Source: Longimicrobiales bacterium
GTDB taxonomy: Bacteria > Gemmatimonadota > Gemmatimonadetes > Longimicrobiales > Gaopeijiaceae
Assembly: GCA_028278645.1 (NCBI GenBank)
Contig: JANQDZ010000014.1
Span: 28,088 to 92,087 of the forward strand
Direction of reading: 5' to 3'
Length of the DNA stretch: 64,000 bases
Within the stretch, counting starts at the first letter, position 1. Each line of letters begins with the position of its first letter. Below, piece by piece: positions 51,940 through 60,034 of the stretch. The notes below the pieces were generated by a model. The model saw only the letters and a list, made by a program, of their open reading frames with translations, ran no database searches and had not been told where the DNA came from. The position numbers and the translations under genes were made by a program.

Positions 51940-52689
51940 ATGGGCCCTGACCCACTGCGAATAGACTTCCCCGGCCTCGAACCCCCCGATCCCCTCCAAA
52001 AAGGGGGGCGGAGGAAGCGGTCCGGCAGAACCAGGTCTTTTCAGAGTCTCCTGGGGAAGACTGTCGCTTGGGGGATGGGGCTCGCTCTCTTCGCTTCCCT
52101 TCCGTTCTTCGTCTTGGTTCGCACCTCTGTTTACCTCTTCGCCCGGTATTCGATCTCCGGGTGGACCGCCCTGGGTGGTGGAGTGGCGTCTACCATCGTC
52201 CTCCTTCTCCTCTACATGGTGGCGGTGAGTCTCCGGCTGGGGGGGAAGGGTCGGGTGCCCAAGTTCGTCAGGAGAGGCACCGTGCTGTTGGTGGGTTCTT
52301 ATTGCCTCTTTGCCCTCATCTACCTTTCCAGCTCCAACGCCAAAACGGAGGAGATTCGCGCTACCTACACCGGGCTGGCGCCGATCCTCCGGGTCGCGGT
52401 CAGCACGCTCCTCCTCGTGGATAGGGAAGGGGTCCTCACCGACACGGGTCGTACGCCAGAGGACTATCGGAGGTGGGGTATTCCGGTGAACGAGGCCTCC
52501 CTCCACCTGCCACAGCCCGACGGGTACGTGTATGCAGTGGATATCCGGACGCTGGACCGGCCGGAGTGGCGAAACCGAGCTGCTTCTTTCTACTTCCGAG
52601 TGATGGGGTTCGACACGCTCCGTCACGTCGGCACGGCGGACCACCTACATGTCAGCTTGGATCCAGGCCATAGGTCCGGTCCGGGATAG
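51940..52689 (+). CDS. Membrane protein with M15-like zinc peptidase domain
   Basis: A 249-residue protein (GAGGTGAG before ATG). The basic N-terminus is followed by three hydrophobic helices (about 43-62, 67-90, 108-128). The C-terminal domain has SLHLPQPDGYVYAVDI (about 186-201), then RASFYFRVMGFDTLRHVGTA-type spacing and ends with ADHLHVSLD. Ser-x-His ... Gly ... Val-Asp followed by a distant His-x-His matches the zinc ligand pattern of M15-type D-Ala-D-Ala / L,D-endopeptidases, suggesting cell-wall or muropeptide cleavage. This assignment is from motif spacing only. It sits just upstream of the BlaI-M56 pair. Confidence 0.55.
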   Translation: MGPDPLRIDFPGLEPPDPLQKGGRRKRSGRTRSFQSLLGKTVAWGMGLALFASLPFFVLVRTSVYLFARYSISGWTALGGGVASTIVLLLLYMVAVSLRLGGKGRVPKFVRRGTVLLVGSYCLFALIYLSSSNAKTEEIRATYTGLAPILRVAVSTLLLVDREGVLTDTGRTPEDYRRWGIPVNEASLHLPQPDGYVYAVDIRTLDRPEWRNRAASFYFRVMGFDTLRHVGTADHLHVSLDPGHRSGPG

Positions 52690-52755
52690 GGTAGGGTCCG
52701 TTTTCAACCGAGCCCCCTCGAGTTGACCAGGCCGGGGAACAAACGGGCCGCAGCC

Positions 52756-52818
52756 CTACTAGAATACTAGTTGACAGCACCGGTCCTCATACCTATTCTG
52801 CTACTATGACCATAGTAG
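52756..52818 (+). promoter_or_regulatory. BlaI-type double operator with overlapping sigma-70 promoter
   Basis: Two dyads of the same 7-4-7 form lie 45 bases apart, centre to centre: CTACTAG-AATA-CTAGTTG (52756-52773, one mismatch) and CTACTAT-GACC-ATAGTAG (52801-52818, perfect). They resemble the TACTA-type BlaI/MecI operators. TTGACA (52771-52776) overlaps the first, and after 17 bases TATTCT (52794-52799) forms the -10. Transcription should then start near 52806, the A of the blaI ATG, giving a leaderless message with the second operator over the start site. Autorepression is the natural reading. Confidence 0.8.
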
Positions 52819-53210
52819 ACTCCCGATCCGAAAAGGATCCCGTGGTCCTGACCGGCCGAGAGATGGACGTGATGAACGTCCTCTGGCGGCTCGGCTCCGG
52901 GACCGTGTCCGAGGTCCAGAAGGGGCTTCAGGACAAGCTCGCCTACACGACCGTGCTCACCATTCTCCGGACCCTGGAGAAGAAGGGGCACATCCGCCAT
53001 GAAGAGGAGGGACGGGCCCACCGGTACGTTCCCCTCGTGGAGAAGGCCGAAGCCCAGGAGGGGGCGGTCAAGCGGGTGACCCGGAAGCTCTTCTCAGGGT
53101 CCCCCGAACTCCTCATGGCTCACCTCATCCAAGAAAAGGGCCTCTCGGAAGACCAGCTCCGGCGGCTGAAAGCCCTGGTGGACGAGAGACTGAAGGAGGG
53201 TGAGGGATGA
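52806..53210 (+). CDS. BlaI/MecI/CopY-family repressor
   Basis: A 134-residue winged-helix regulator. After LTGREMDVMNVLWRLGSGTV the recognition helix region SEVQKGLQDKLAYTTVLTIL-RTLEKKGHIRHEEEGRAHRYVP is typical, and VTRKLFSGSPELLMAHLIQE is the dimer domain; the usual cleavage site for the partner protease lies between. It should bind the two dyads at its own promoter and be inactivated when the M56 partner is triggered. The stop overlaps the next ATG by four bases (ATGA), so the two proteins are translated together. In Gemmatimonadota such pairs are numerous and not necessarily tied to beta-lactams. Confidence 0.95.
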   Translation: MTIVDSRSEKDPVVLTGREMDVMNVLWRLGSGTVSEVQKGLQDKLAYTTVLTILRTLEKKGHIRHEEEGRAHRYVPLVEKAEAQEGAVKRVTRKLFSGSPELLMAHLIQEKGLSEDQLRRLKALVDERLKEGEG

Positions 53211-55420
53211 TTGCTGCGTGGATTCTTTATGCCTTGCTGGTAGGAAGTATGGCGGGGGCCGGGGCCCTGGCATTGGAGAATCTGCTCAGGGCCCACAAAC
53301 GATCGACCCGGTGGGTCTGGGCCGGCGCCATGGGCCTTTCCCTCCTCTGGCCGGTGGGCCACCTGATTCTGAAGTCTTGGCCGAAACCGGAGGGCGGGAC
53401 CCTCGTTCCCGAAGCCATCGGGGTGGCCATGCTGGACCCCCTTACGGTTGAGGTGACCCGGGAATCGTTCCTGCGAAATCTGGATCAACCCATCCTGTTC
53501 GTCTGGGTGGCCTCCAGTAGCCTGCTTCTGGCCGGCTTCCTTGGCCTGGTGTTTCGCACGAGGCGAATGAGGCGGGGATGGACCGGAGATGAGGCCGGCG
53601 GCCAGCCGGTTCTATACTCCAAGGATCTCGGTCCGGCGGTGGTCGGGTTCGTACGCTCGGAGATCGTTCTCCCCGCTTGGTGCAGGGATCTGGAAGAGGA
53701 CACCCTCAGCCTGATTCTGGATCACGAAACGGAGCATCTTCGTGCCGGTGACCTTCGGGTCCTCCTCACTCTCGCTTTCCTCCCCCTCCTTTTGCCGTGG
53801 CACCTGCCTATCTGGTGGCAATACAAGAAGCTTCGGGTGGCTACCGAGGGGGATTGTGATCTCAGAGTCCTTAGGAAACACCCGGAACAGACCCGGCCCT
53901 ACCTGGAGCTCCTGTTGAGGGTGGGGAGCGATGCGCGCCATACGCCGGCCCTTGTTGCCATGCTGTCGGAGCTGGAAGAGACCTTGGAGCGGAGGATCCG
54001 GATCATGACCATGCCTTTCCCGCAGAAGCCGTGGCTCCGTGGAGTATCCCTGGCCGGACTGGGAGCTCTCCTCCTCGCTGTGGCGTGCTGGGCTCCCAGC
54101 CCGAACGACGCCGCGGAGGAAGAGGCCGAATTGGTCGAAGGAATCGAGATTCCCCCGACGCCGGAGGAGCTCGCGGCAGGTCGCTCACCGGCAAAAGCCC
54201 CGGCGGATATCTCCGCAGCCCCGACGTTCACTCCCTATACGGTCAGGCCGGATATCAAGAACCGGAGTGAGGTGGTGAGGGCACTGGAAAGAGAATACCC
54301 GCCTCTCCTGAGGGACGCGGGAATCGGGGGGACCATCACCGTCTGGTTCTTCATCGACGACATCGGGACGGTTCGGAAAACCCTGGTGAACGAGAGCTCC
54401 GGCCACCAGGCTTTGGATGAGGCCGCCCTCAGGGTGGCGAACCAGTTCCAGTTCACTGCTGCCATGAATGGGGAAAAACCGGTGCCGGTCTGGATCTCCC
54501 TCCCTATCACGTTCGCAACCACCGCCGACCAGGCGGAGCGACCGGCGGTCCGACCCCCGGAGGTGGGTGCGGAGAAAGTAAAGGTAAGAGGGGTTGCCGG
54601 AAGAGTTCCTCCTCCGGAGGAGATCCTCCCGGGTATCCCCAGGGGTGACATCTCAAAGGCCCCGACCTTCACCCCCTATACCGTAAGGCCCGATATCAAG
54701 AACCGGTCAGTCGTGGCCAGGGCAATGGAAGCGGAATACCCGCCCTTGCTGAGGGAAGCCGGGATCGGGGGCACCGTCCAGGTGTGGTTCTTCATTGACA
54801 ACAATGGAAAGGTCCAGAAGACCCAGTTGAACGAGAGCTCGGGCCACCAGGCCCTGGATGAAGCCGCGCTTCGGGTGGCCAGCGAGATCGAGTTCACGGC
54901 AGCCTTGCATGACGAAAAAGCAGTCCCGGTGTGGATTTCCTTACCGATCACCTTCACTACTCGGGACCCCTCTCCAAAAGATCTTCCGGCGGATCCGCCG
55001 GAGGTTGCCGACCTGACTCCGACCGAGGTCTCGTCACATATCACGAGTTACGAATCCCTCCGGACTCTGCCAGCTCCTCCGGTAATCGCAAAGGCTTTGG
55101 CCTCTGCCACGCCCGAATTCACAGCCTACACGACTCACCCTGAAATAAGGGACCGGCGTAGGGTGGCGAGGGCGTTAGAAGCTGAGTACCCACCCGTTTT
55201 GCGGGACGCCGGGATTGGTGGCACGGTTCAGGTCTGGTTTTTTATCGACGAGTACGGGCGGGTACAGAGCACACAGGTGAACGAAAGCTCCGGGCACGAT
55301 GCTCTGGATCTGGCTGCGCTCCGGGCAGCCGGTGAGATCAGCTTCACGCCCGCCTTAAACCGGGACCAAGCCGTACCGGTCTGGATTTCCCTGCCCATCA
55401 CGTTCGCCGCCCGCGACTGA
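53207..55420 (+). CDS. BlaR1-like M56 metallopeptidase with three TonB_C-like domains
   Basis: A 737-residue membrane protease. Residues 1-290 form the M56 part: helices at about 5-25, 37-55, 95-115 and 185-200, with the zinc motif His173-Glu-x-x-His177 (LDHETEHLRAGD) and Glu214. A further helix (about 283-300) precedes the periplasmic part. That part holds three near-identical TonB C-terminal domains (about 345-440, 490-590, 640-735), each with a YPPLLRDAGIGGT-like core, VWFFID, VNESSGH-x-ALD and VWISLPITF. Signal-sensing M56 proteins normally end in a penicillin-binding or single TonB domain; three is unusual. It likely cuts the repressor encoded upstream on receiving an envelope signal. 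Confidence 0.9.
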   Translation: MIAAWILYALLVGSMAGAGALALENLLRAHKRSTRWVWAGAMGLSLLWPVGHLILKSWPKPEGGTLVPEAIGVAMLDPLTVEVTRESFLRNLDQPILFVWVASSSLLLAGFLGLVFRTRRMRRGWTGDEAGGQPVLYSKDLGPAVVGFVRSEIVLPAWCRDLEEDTLSLILDHETEHLRAGDLRVLLTLAFLPLLLPWHLPIWWQYKKLRVATEGDCDLRVLRKHPEQTRPYLELLLRVGSDARHTPALVAMLSELEETLERRIRIMTMPFPQKPWLRGVSLAGLGALLLAVACWAPSPNDAAEEEAELVEGIEIPPTPEELAAGRSPAKAPADISAAPTFTPYTVRPDIKNRSEVVRALEREYPPLLRDAGIGGTITVWFFIDDIGTVRKTLVNESSGHQALDEAALRVANQFQFTAAMNGEKPVPVWISLPITFATTADQAERPAVRPPEVGAEKVKVRGVAGRVPPPEEILPGIPRGDISKAPTFTPYTVRPDIKNRSVVARAMEAEYPPLLREAGIGGTVQVWFFIDNNGKVQKTQLNESSGHQALDEAALRVASEIEFTAALHDEKAVPVWISLPITFTTRDPSPKDLPADPPEVADLTPTEVSSHITSYESLRTLPAPPVIAKALASATPEFTAYTTHPEIRDRRRVARALEAEYPPVLRDAGIGGTVQVWFFIDEYGRVQSTQVNESSGHDALDLAALRAAGEISFTPALNRDQAVPVWISLPITFAARD
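54196..55417 (+). repeat. Three tandem protein-domain repeats within the M56 gene
   Basis: Repeat units lie at about 54196-54520, 54645-54960 and 55105-55417. All encode AREF-like YPP(L/V)LR(D/E)AGIGGT, FFID, NESSGH and VWISLPITF. Units one and two share longer stretches, including FTPYTVRPDIKNRS, than either does with unit three, suggesting stepwise duplication. Confidence 0.85.
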
Positions 55421-55435
55421 ACAGAAGTTGGGAAT

Positions 55436-55470
55436 GCCCCCGCCTCTCACGTCAGGCGGGCGTAGGGGGC
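55436..55470. terminator. GC-rich hairpin between convergent genes
   Basis: CCCGCCT-CTCACGTC-AGGCGGG (55439-55460) is nested in GCCCCC/GGGGGC (55436-55470), in the 90-base gap between the M56 gene and the PycTM gene. There is no T-run. Confidence 0.45.
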
Positions 55471-55510
55471 ACCCACCCCCTCCGGCCGGGGCGGGGAAGC
55501 CCCATTTGCC

Positions 55511-56305
55511 CTACAGAGGAGGTTGGGTCCCTGTCGACCAGGCGAAGGCCCCCAGGAACAGGATCACTCCGAAGATCAGACCCAGCATGAAGAGGGTGTA
55601 GGACACCCGTAAAAGCCGATATTTGGTTTCCAACACCGACCCGAGGCCGTAGATGTCCCGGGTCATGTTTGTATAGGTACGCTGGGGGTCCTTTACCAGC
55701 TCGTCCATCCCCTCCACGAAGTCCTCTTCCGGGAGAGCAGTGAAGTTCCCGAAGAAAAGAATGTTGGCCCTGCCCGCCCGGACCTCCTCGAGAGTGGTCT
55801 CCCTCCGTGTCACCCTGGGCCTAGCCGCCAACACGGCATACACAAGGGAAAGGAGGCAGAAAAGGGAAAGAACCGAGGTCGGCAGGAGGAGGGCCGGTTT
55901 GTAATCGATGTGGTCGACGATGGACGCCATCAAGATTGAGATGATGATCCCGTTGATGGAGATCATGATGTTGGCTTTGTTGTCGGCCAGCGCACTCAGG
56001 TCCAGGTGGGTCCGGTAGCTGGTCCGGAACATGGTCTCTACGCCCCGCGCAGAACCGGCTTTTGGTTTGTCTTTCTCCTTTTTCCTCTTCTTCTTCTTTT
56101 CCGCCGCAGCACCGTCCACCTGGCCGTCAGGCTCGGTCGAACGCGATCCCGGCTCCTGGTCCTGGGTTGTCTCCGGGATTTGTTCCTGATCCTTTATTGA
56201 GTCAGCTCCCGGGGCCGGAGTTGGTGCCGATGGTGGCCCCGGAGGCGGGCCCGGAGAGGGGTTTTCCTTCAGCTCGGAATCGCCGGATCGAGTTTCGTCG
56301 GCCAC
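55511..56305 (-). CDS. PycTM-type membrane effector (Pycsar-like)
   Basis: A 264-residue protein from GTG 56305. Residues 1-90 are disordered: Pro-, Gly- and Glu-rich, then a lysine-rich run (EKKKKRKKEKDKPK). The C-terminal 175 residues match the Pycsar effector TM family (PF18967/DUF5706): SYRTHLDLSALADNKANIMI, with the ADNKAN core at 107-112, helix 112-130, helix 138-161, the cytosolic loop FFGNFTALPEEDFVEGMDEL and helix 236-256. In Pycsar defence such proteins open the membrane when they bind a cyclic pyrimidine nucleotide. The gene starts 47 bases after the cyclase gene on the same strand. Its role here is inferred from family and neighbour. Confidence 0.75.
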   Translation of the reverse strand: MADETRSGDSELKENPSPGPPPGPPSAPTPAPGADSIKDQEQIPETTQDQEPGSRSTEPDGQVDGAAAEKKKKRKKEKDKPKAGSARGVETMFRTSYRTHLDLSALADNKANIMISINGIIISILMASIVDHIDYKPALLLPTSVLSLFCLLSLVYAVLAARPRVTRRETTLEEVRAGRANILFFGNFTALPEEDFVEGMDELVKDPQRTYTNMTRDIYGLGSVLETKYRLLRVSYTLFMLGLIFGVILFLGAFAWSTGTQPPL

Positions 56306-56352
56306 CTCAGGGTCTCCTTCTCGAGTAAGAACCGCCTGGACCTGCCGGAACC

Positions 56353-58377
56353 TCAGGTAATATCCGCTGTTCCCGCCGGGATTCCCACCTTTTCGACCAA
56401 AGCCTGAAACCGTGGGTGCGACCGGAGGCCCTCCCAGGCCAATGAGGAGTTCAGGAACACCATCATTCCCAACCGCTCATCAACGGAGGCCTCCAGGTAG
56501 TCGAACATCTTGTCGGTTTCACCTAAAGCCAGATGGGCCACGGCAAAATCGATCTCGAGAGAGATCTCCGGTTCCCGCTCACGCCGTTCCTCCAAAAGAG
56601 AAAAGAGTCTCCGGGCCTCCTGTTCCCGTCCGAGGCCGGCCAAGGCCCAGATTCGGTGTGGAATCACCTTGAAGGGATCAGAGGTCCTCCGGTTGATCTC
56701 TTCCAGCTCGTGGAGACCTTTCTGGAACTTCCCCTGGGCCAGGTAAGCCCAGCCGAGGGCCTCCCGGGCGGCCCTGAACTCGGGATCCAATTCCAGGACC
56801 CTTTGGAGTTCCCGCTCGGCCTCGTCGAATCGCCGTCCGTGGATGAGTACCTCTCCAAGAGCGGTCCGGATGGACGGAGAGAGGGGGTCCATTTGGGTGG
56901 CCCAATGGAGCTCCTCTTCTGCCGCCTCCAGGTCTCCTATGGCCATGAGATACATGGCATACAGTTTTCGGATTCCGGCCGCGCCGGGGCTCAGGGTGAG
57001 GGCTTTCTGGAAGTGTTCGTAGGCCTTTCTGAAGTCCCAGTCGTAGAAGAAATGGACAGTGGCCATGGCGGCGTGGGACGCCCCCGTGGCTTCTTCCAGG
57101 TCCAGAGCTTTGAGGGCCGACTCTCTGGCCTTCGGGTAGGCGACCGAGCCGTGCATCTGCCCCAATGCCGCCAGAAAGGTGTAGGCTGTAGCCTTGCCAG
57201 AGTAGGGAAGGGCACAGGTGGGATCCAGCCGGATAGACTCGTCGAAGTGTCGTATGGCCGCCCGCGAGCTCTCGGGGGTCCACTGGTGGAACTGGTGGAC
57301 TCCTTTGAGGAACTCCGTGTACGCCTCCGTGTCGTGGAAGTGGTGGCCGATCTGCCCTGGGCCGGTTCCCTCGGGCACACCCGGGGCAGATGGCCGGTCG
57401 GTGTCATGGACGTGCACCTCCGGGGCTGGCTCTTCCACGACGGCAGTCGCCGGTTGGAAACAACTTTGGAGCTCCGAAGCGATCGTGTTCGCGATCTCGT
57501 CCTGGGTTTCGAAGATGTTCAGGAGTTCCCGGTCATAGGTCTCCGAGAACAGATGGTATCCGTCTTTGGCGTTGATGAGCTGGGCTGTGATCCTGACACG
57601 GTCCCCGGACCTTCGAACGCTCCCTTCAAGGACTGTGGCGACGCCCAACTCCTCCGCGATGGCGCGGATGTCCTCGTTTCGGCCCTTAAAGGCGAAGGAG
57701 GAGGTTCGGGCCGTCACCTGGAGCCCGTTGATCCTGGTGAGGGAGTTGAGGATCTCCTCGGTAATTCCATCACTGAAGAACTCGTTCTCGGGGTCCGAGG
57801 ACATGTTCATAAACGGGAGAACAGCGATGCTGTTCGTGGGTTGGGAAGGTCGGGAGCCCATGTCCCTCGGGTCCGGGACCGCCATGCCCTGGTTGGTGAC
57901 TGCCCAGATCTCCATGGGTCGCTTGACGTTCTTCAGAGCAAACGAACCGAGTGATTGTGTCTCGATGCCGCGTTGGTTCTTTACGTCTTCGTAGACCCGT
58001 TCAGAAATGAGGATTCCACCTGGGACGGCCAACGCCTGGACCCGCGCCGCCAGGTTGACCCCGTCTCCGAACACTCCCTCCTCATCATGGATGATGTCGC
58101 CGGTGTGGAGGCCGATACGAACCGGAACCGCCGGAGGTGCCTGCAGGTCCGTCTGGATGGCGATGGCTGCCTCGACGCCGTGGATCGCGCTTTGGAAGGT
58201 GCTGAGGGCCCCGTCGCCGTAGAACTGGAGAATCTTCCCGTGATTCTCGCCTACCCGGCTCACGAGGGCTTCTCGGTTGCGCTCCCTGTTGGCCCTTGCC
58301 CGGTTCTCGTCCTCCTGCATCACCGCCGTGTAACCTACCAGGTCGGCGAACATGATGGCTGTCAGCTGGCGGTTCAT
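56353..58377 (-). CDS. Class III nucleotide cyclase with TolB-like and TPR domains
   Basis: A 674-residue protein from ATG 58377 (GGAG upstream). Residues 1-150 are the cyclase: metal Asp12 (FADLVGYT) and Asp55 (YGDGAL), and Asn108 and Arg112 (GDGVNLAARV). The lysine that usually precedes GD by three is Gln51, and the Asp/Thr three before the FG-D is Gly101, so both purine-specifying residues differ. Residues about 180-310 are a TolB/FlgO-like domain (IAVLPFMNMSSDPENEFFSD, GSVRRSGDRVRITAQLINA). From 340 there are TPR repeats (PNFF..., MAIGDLEAAEEELHWATQMD). It should make a cyclic nucleotide, of unknown base, for the effector gene downstream. Confidence 0.88.
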   Translation of the reverse strand: MNRQLTAIMFADLVGYTAVMQEDENRARANRERNREALVSRVGENHGKILQFYGDGALSTFQSAIHGVEAAIAIQTDLQAPPAVPVRIGLHTGDIIHDEEGVFGDGVNLAARVQALAVPGGILISERVYEDVKNQRGIETQSLGSFALKNVKRPMEIWAVTNQGMAVPDPRDMGSRPSQPTNSIAVLPFMNMSSDPENEFFSDGITEEILNSLTRINGLQVTARTSSFAFKGRNEDIRAIAEELGVATVLEGSVRRSGDRVRITAQLINAKDGYHLFSETYDRELLNIFETQDEIANTIASELQSCFQPATAVVEEPAPEVHVHDTDRPSAPGVPEGTGPGQIGHHFHDTEAYTEFLKGVHQFHQWTPESSRAAIRHFDESIRLDPTCALPYSGKATAYTFLAALGQMHGSVAYPKARESALKALDLEEATGASHAAMATVHFFYDWDFRKAYEHFQKALTLSPGAAGIRKLYAMYLMAIGDLEAAEEELHWATQMDPLSPSIRTALGEVLIHGRRFDEAERELQRVLELDPEFRAAREALGWAYLAQGKFQKGLHELEEINRRTSDPFKVIPHRIWALAGLGREQEARRLFSLLEERREREPEISLEIDFAVAHLALGETDKMFDYLEASVDERLGMMVFLNSSLAWEGLRSHPRFQALVEKVGIPAGTADIT

Positions 58378-58572
58378 TCGCTCCTATTCGCCCGGCCCCG
58401 TGAGCTCCGGCCTCCGTGTGTTCAACTCGTGGTCCAAATCGATCCACCAATCTAACCGAGGGATCCAGCGTTTGCCTGCGCATGTTGGAACCCCGGTTCT
58501 GCTCAGGTGTTCTCTTCCGAATCAATTCTCAAAACCCCTGGAAGGAACCCCATAGACATCGACGGAGGAATG

Positions 58573-59430
58573 ATGAGCCGCCGAACCCTGCACGGCTATG
58601 TCCGTGCATCTGCTTTTTTTCTGGTCGCCGGTCTGGCGGGTTCGAGCCTGCCCCCCACCCTCGCTGGCCAGGACCTGCCGCCCGACGAGGCTGGAGCCGT
58701 TTCTCACCTCGACGCCTCCCCGAGGCACGGTGAGTGGGTGGATTTCGACGCCGGAGACGGGGACATGGTGAGGGCTTGGGTGGTCTATCCCGAGCGGGCC
58801 GACCCTGCACCGGTGGTGATCGTAATCCACGAGATTTACGCCCTTACCGACTGGATTCGGGGCGTGGCCGATCAGCTGGCGGCTGCGGGCTTCATCGCCA
58901 TCGCTCCCGACCTGCTTTCGGGGAAAGGGCCGGAGGGTGGAGGAACGGAATCCGTGGATCGGCAAGGAGCTGTAGCCCTCATCAGGGGGCTCGATCCCGC
59001 CGAGGTCACTCGAAGACTCAAGGGTGCGGCTGCATACGCCACGGCTCTGCCGGCGGCCACCTCCTCCGTGGGTGTGGTGGGGTACTGCTGGGGTGGGAGC
59101 ACAAGCTTTCGGGTAGCCACCGAATGGCCCGAGTTGGAGGCCGCGGTGGTGTACTATGGAGGCTCTCCCGCCACCGAGACGCTATCGGCCGTGACCACCC
59201 CCGTCCTGGGCCTGTATGGAGGAAACGACGCTCGAGTGAACGCTACGATTCCAGAAGCCCAGGCGGCCATGGACGAGCTGGGAAAGAGCTATGAGGTGAA
59301 CATCTACGATGGCGCCGGCCACGGATTCCTTAGACAGCAGTCTGGGCAGGACGGGGCGAACATGGAGGCGACACGGCAAGCTTGGCCGCGGACCATAGCC
59401 TTTTTTAAGGAACACCTGGGAGGAACGTAG
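58573..59430 (+). CDS. Exported dienelactone hydrolase-family protein
   Basis: A 285-residue protein. ATG 58573 (five bases from GGAGG; another ATG lies one codon before) gives a signal peptide with cleavage after TLAG, about residue 31. The alpha/beta hydrolase core shows Glu87 (VIHEIYAL), nucleophile Cys172 (VGYCWGGST), Asp219 (YGGNDARV) and His250 (DGAGHGFLR), the four dienelactone hydrolase residues with a Cys nucleophile. Exported members may act on other lactones or esters. It reads divergently from the cyclase and ends at a hairpin shared with the convergent gene. Confidence 0.9.
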   Translation: MSRRTLHGYVRASAFFLVAGLAGSSLPPTLAGQDLPPDEAGAVSHLDASPRHGEWVDFDAGDGDMVRAWVVYPERADPAPVVIVIHEIYALTDWIRGVADQLAAAGFIAIAPDLLSGKGPEGGGTESVDRQGAVALIRGLDPAEVTRRLKGAAAYATALPAATSSVGVVGYCWGGSTSFRVATEWPELEAAVVYYGGSPATETLSAVTTPVLGLYGGNDARVNATIPEAQAAMDELGKSYEVNIYDGAGHGFLRQQSGQDGANMEATRQAWPRTIAFFKEHLGGT

Positions 59431-59464
59431 GCCGGTCCGGTCCGGGAGGGTCGCCAAAAGGGAG

Positions 59465-59484
59465 GGGGCCACATTGGCCCCTTC
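59465..59484. terminator. Bidirectional terminator
   Basis: GGGGCC-ACATT-GGCCCC (59465-59481) with CTTCTT after it on the plus strand, between convergent gene ends. Confidence 0.7.
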
Positions 59485-59997
59485 TTACTTCGGCCAGGCG
59501 TAGAAGAACTCGAGCCCCGTCGGTACGAAGACCTTCTCCCTCAAGTAGTAGGACAACCAGAGGTCGGACCGGAAGCTTCGCTCATGGTCCGAGTCGTAAA
59601 CGAGACCCGGTGTCAGGTCGAGGGTTGGCGTGACCCGGTCCCCGCCCTGGTTCCCCGGCCGGATGAAGACGGTCACACCCCCACCCAGCTTTGCCCTCCA
59701 GACCTCATCGGAGGGGACCCAGGCATATCCGGCCCTGATGCCAAAAGGGAGACCTTCCCTTGGATGCGCAAAGGGGAAGGCCGTGACCTCGAGAGCGTGA
59801 TGCTCCTCGATCCAGCGGGTGTACCCGATGCCCACCAGGAAGTGGCCACCCAGGGTAACGGAGACGTGGAATTGGTCTTTTGGGACGGAGCTCTGGCCGC
59901 TGGCCAGGGCCGGGGAAAAGACAAAGATGGCCAGGAGGAGCGAAACCAATCCGGGGCCGGGATACCGTCTCATCCTTCGCCGGTCTGTTGCGGTCAT
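59485..59997 (-). CDS. Small outer-membrane beta-barrel-like protein
   Basis: A 170-residue exported protein (GGAGGACGA before ATG; signal peptide SLLLAIFVFSPALASGQ, cut about residue 35). The rest alternates hydrophobic and polar residues in strands: FHVSVTLGGHFLVGIGYTRW, ALEVTAFPFAHP, FGIRAGYAWVPS, AKLGGGVTVFIRPG, and RSDLWLSYYLREKV, ending in an aromatic-containing YAWPK. It looks like a short beta-barrel or beta-sandwich of the outer membrane. I do not recognise a family. Its leader holds the long hairpin at 60012-60034. Confidence 0.65.
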   Translation of the reverse strand: MTATDRRRMRRYPGPGLVSLLLAIFVFSPALASGQSSVPKDQFHVSVTLGGHFLVGIGYTRWIEEHHALEVTAFPFAHPREGLPFGIRAGYAWVPSDEVWRAKLGGGVTVFIRPGNQGGDRVTPTLDLTPGLVYDSDHERSFRSDLWLSYYLREKVFVPTGLEFFYAWPK

Positions 59998-60011
59998 TCG
60001 TCCTCCTGGCT

Positions 60012-60034
60012 GGAGTGCCCCTGTGGGGCACTCC
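60012..60034 (-). promoter_or_regulatory. Perfect 10-pair hairpin in a gene leader
   Basis: GGAGTGCCCC-TGT-GGGGCACTCC lies 15 bases upstream of the start codon of the small outer-membrane gene, next to its GGAGG. No T-run follows on either strand. It could sequester the ribosome site region or bind a repressor. Confidence 0.5.

Noticed and set aside
56533..57954. 473-codon frame opposite the cyclase gene
   Set aside because: Antisense shadow of the TPR/TolB-like coding region; no recognisable domain.
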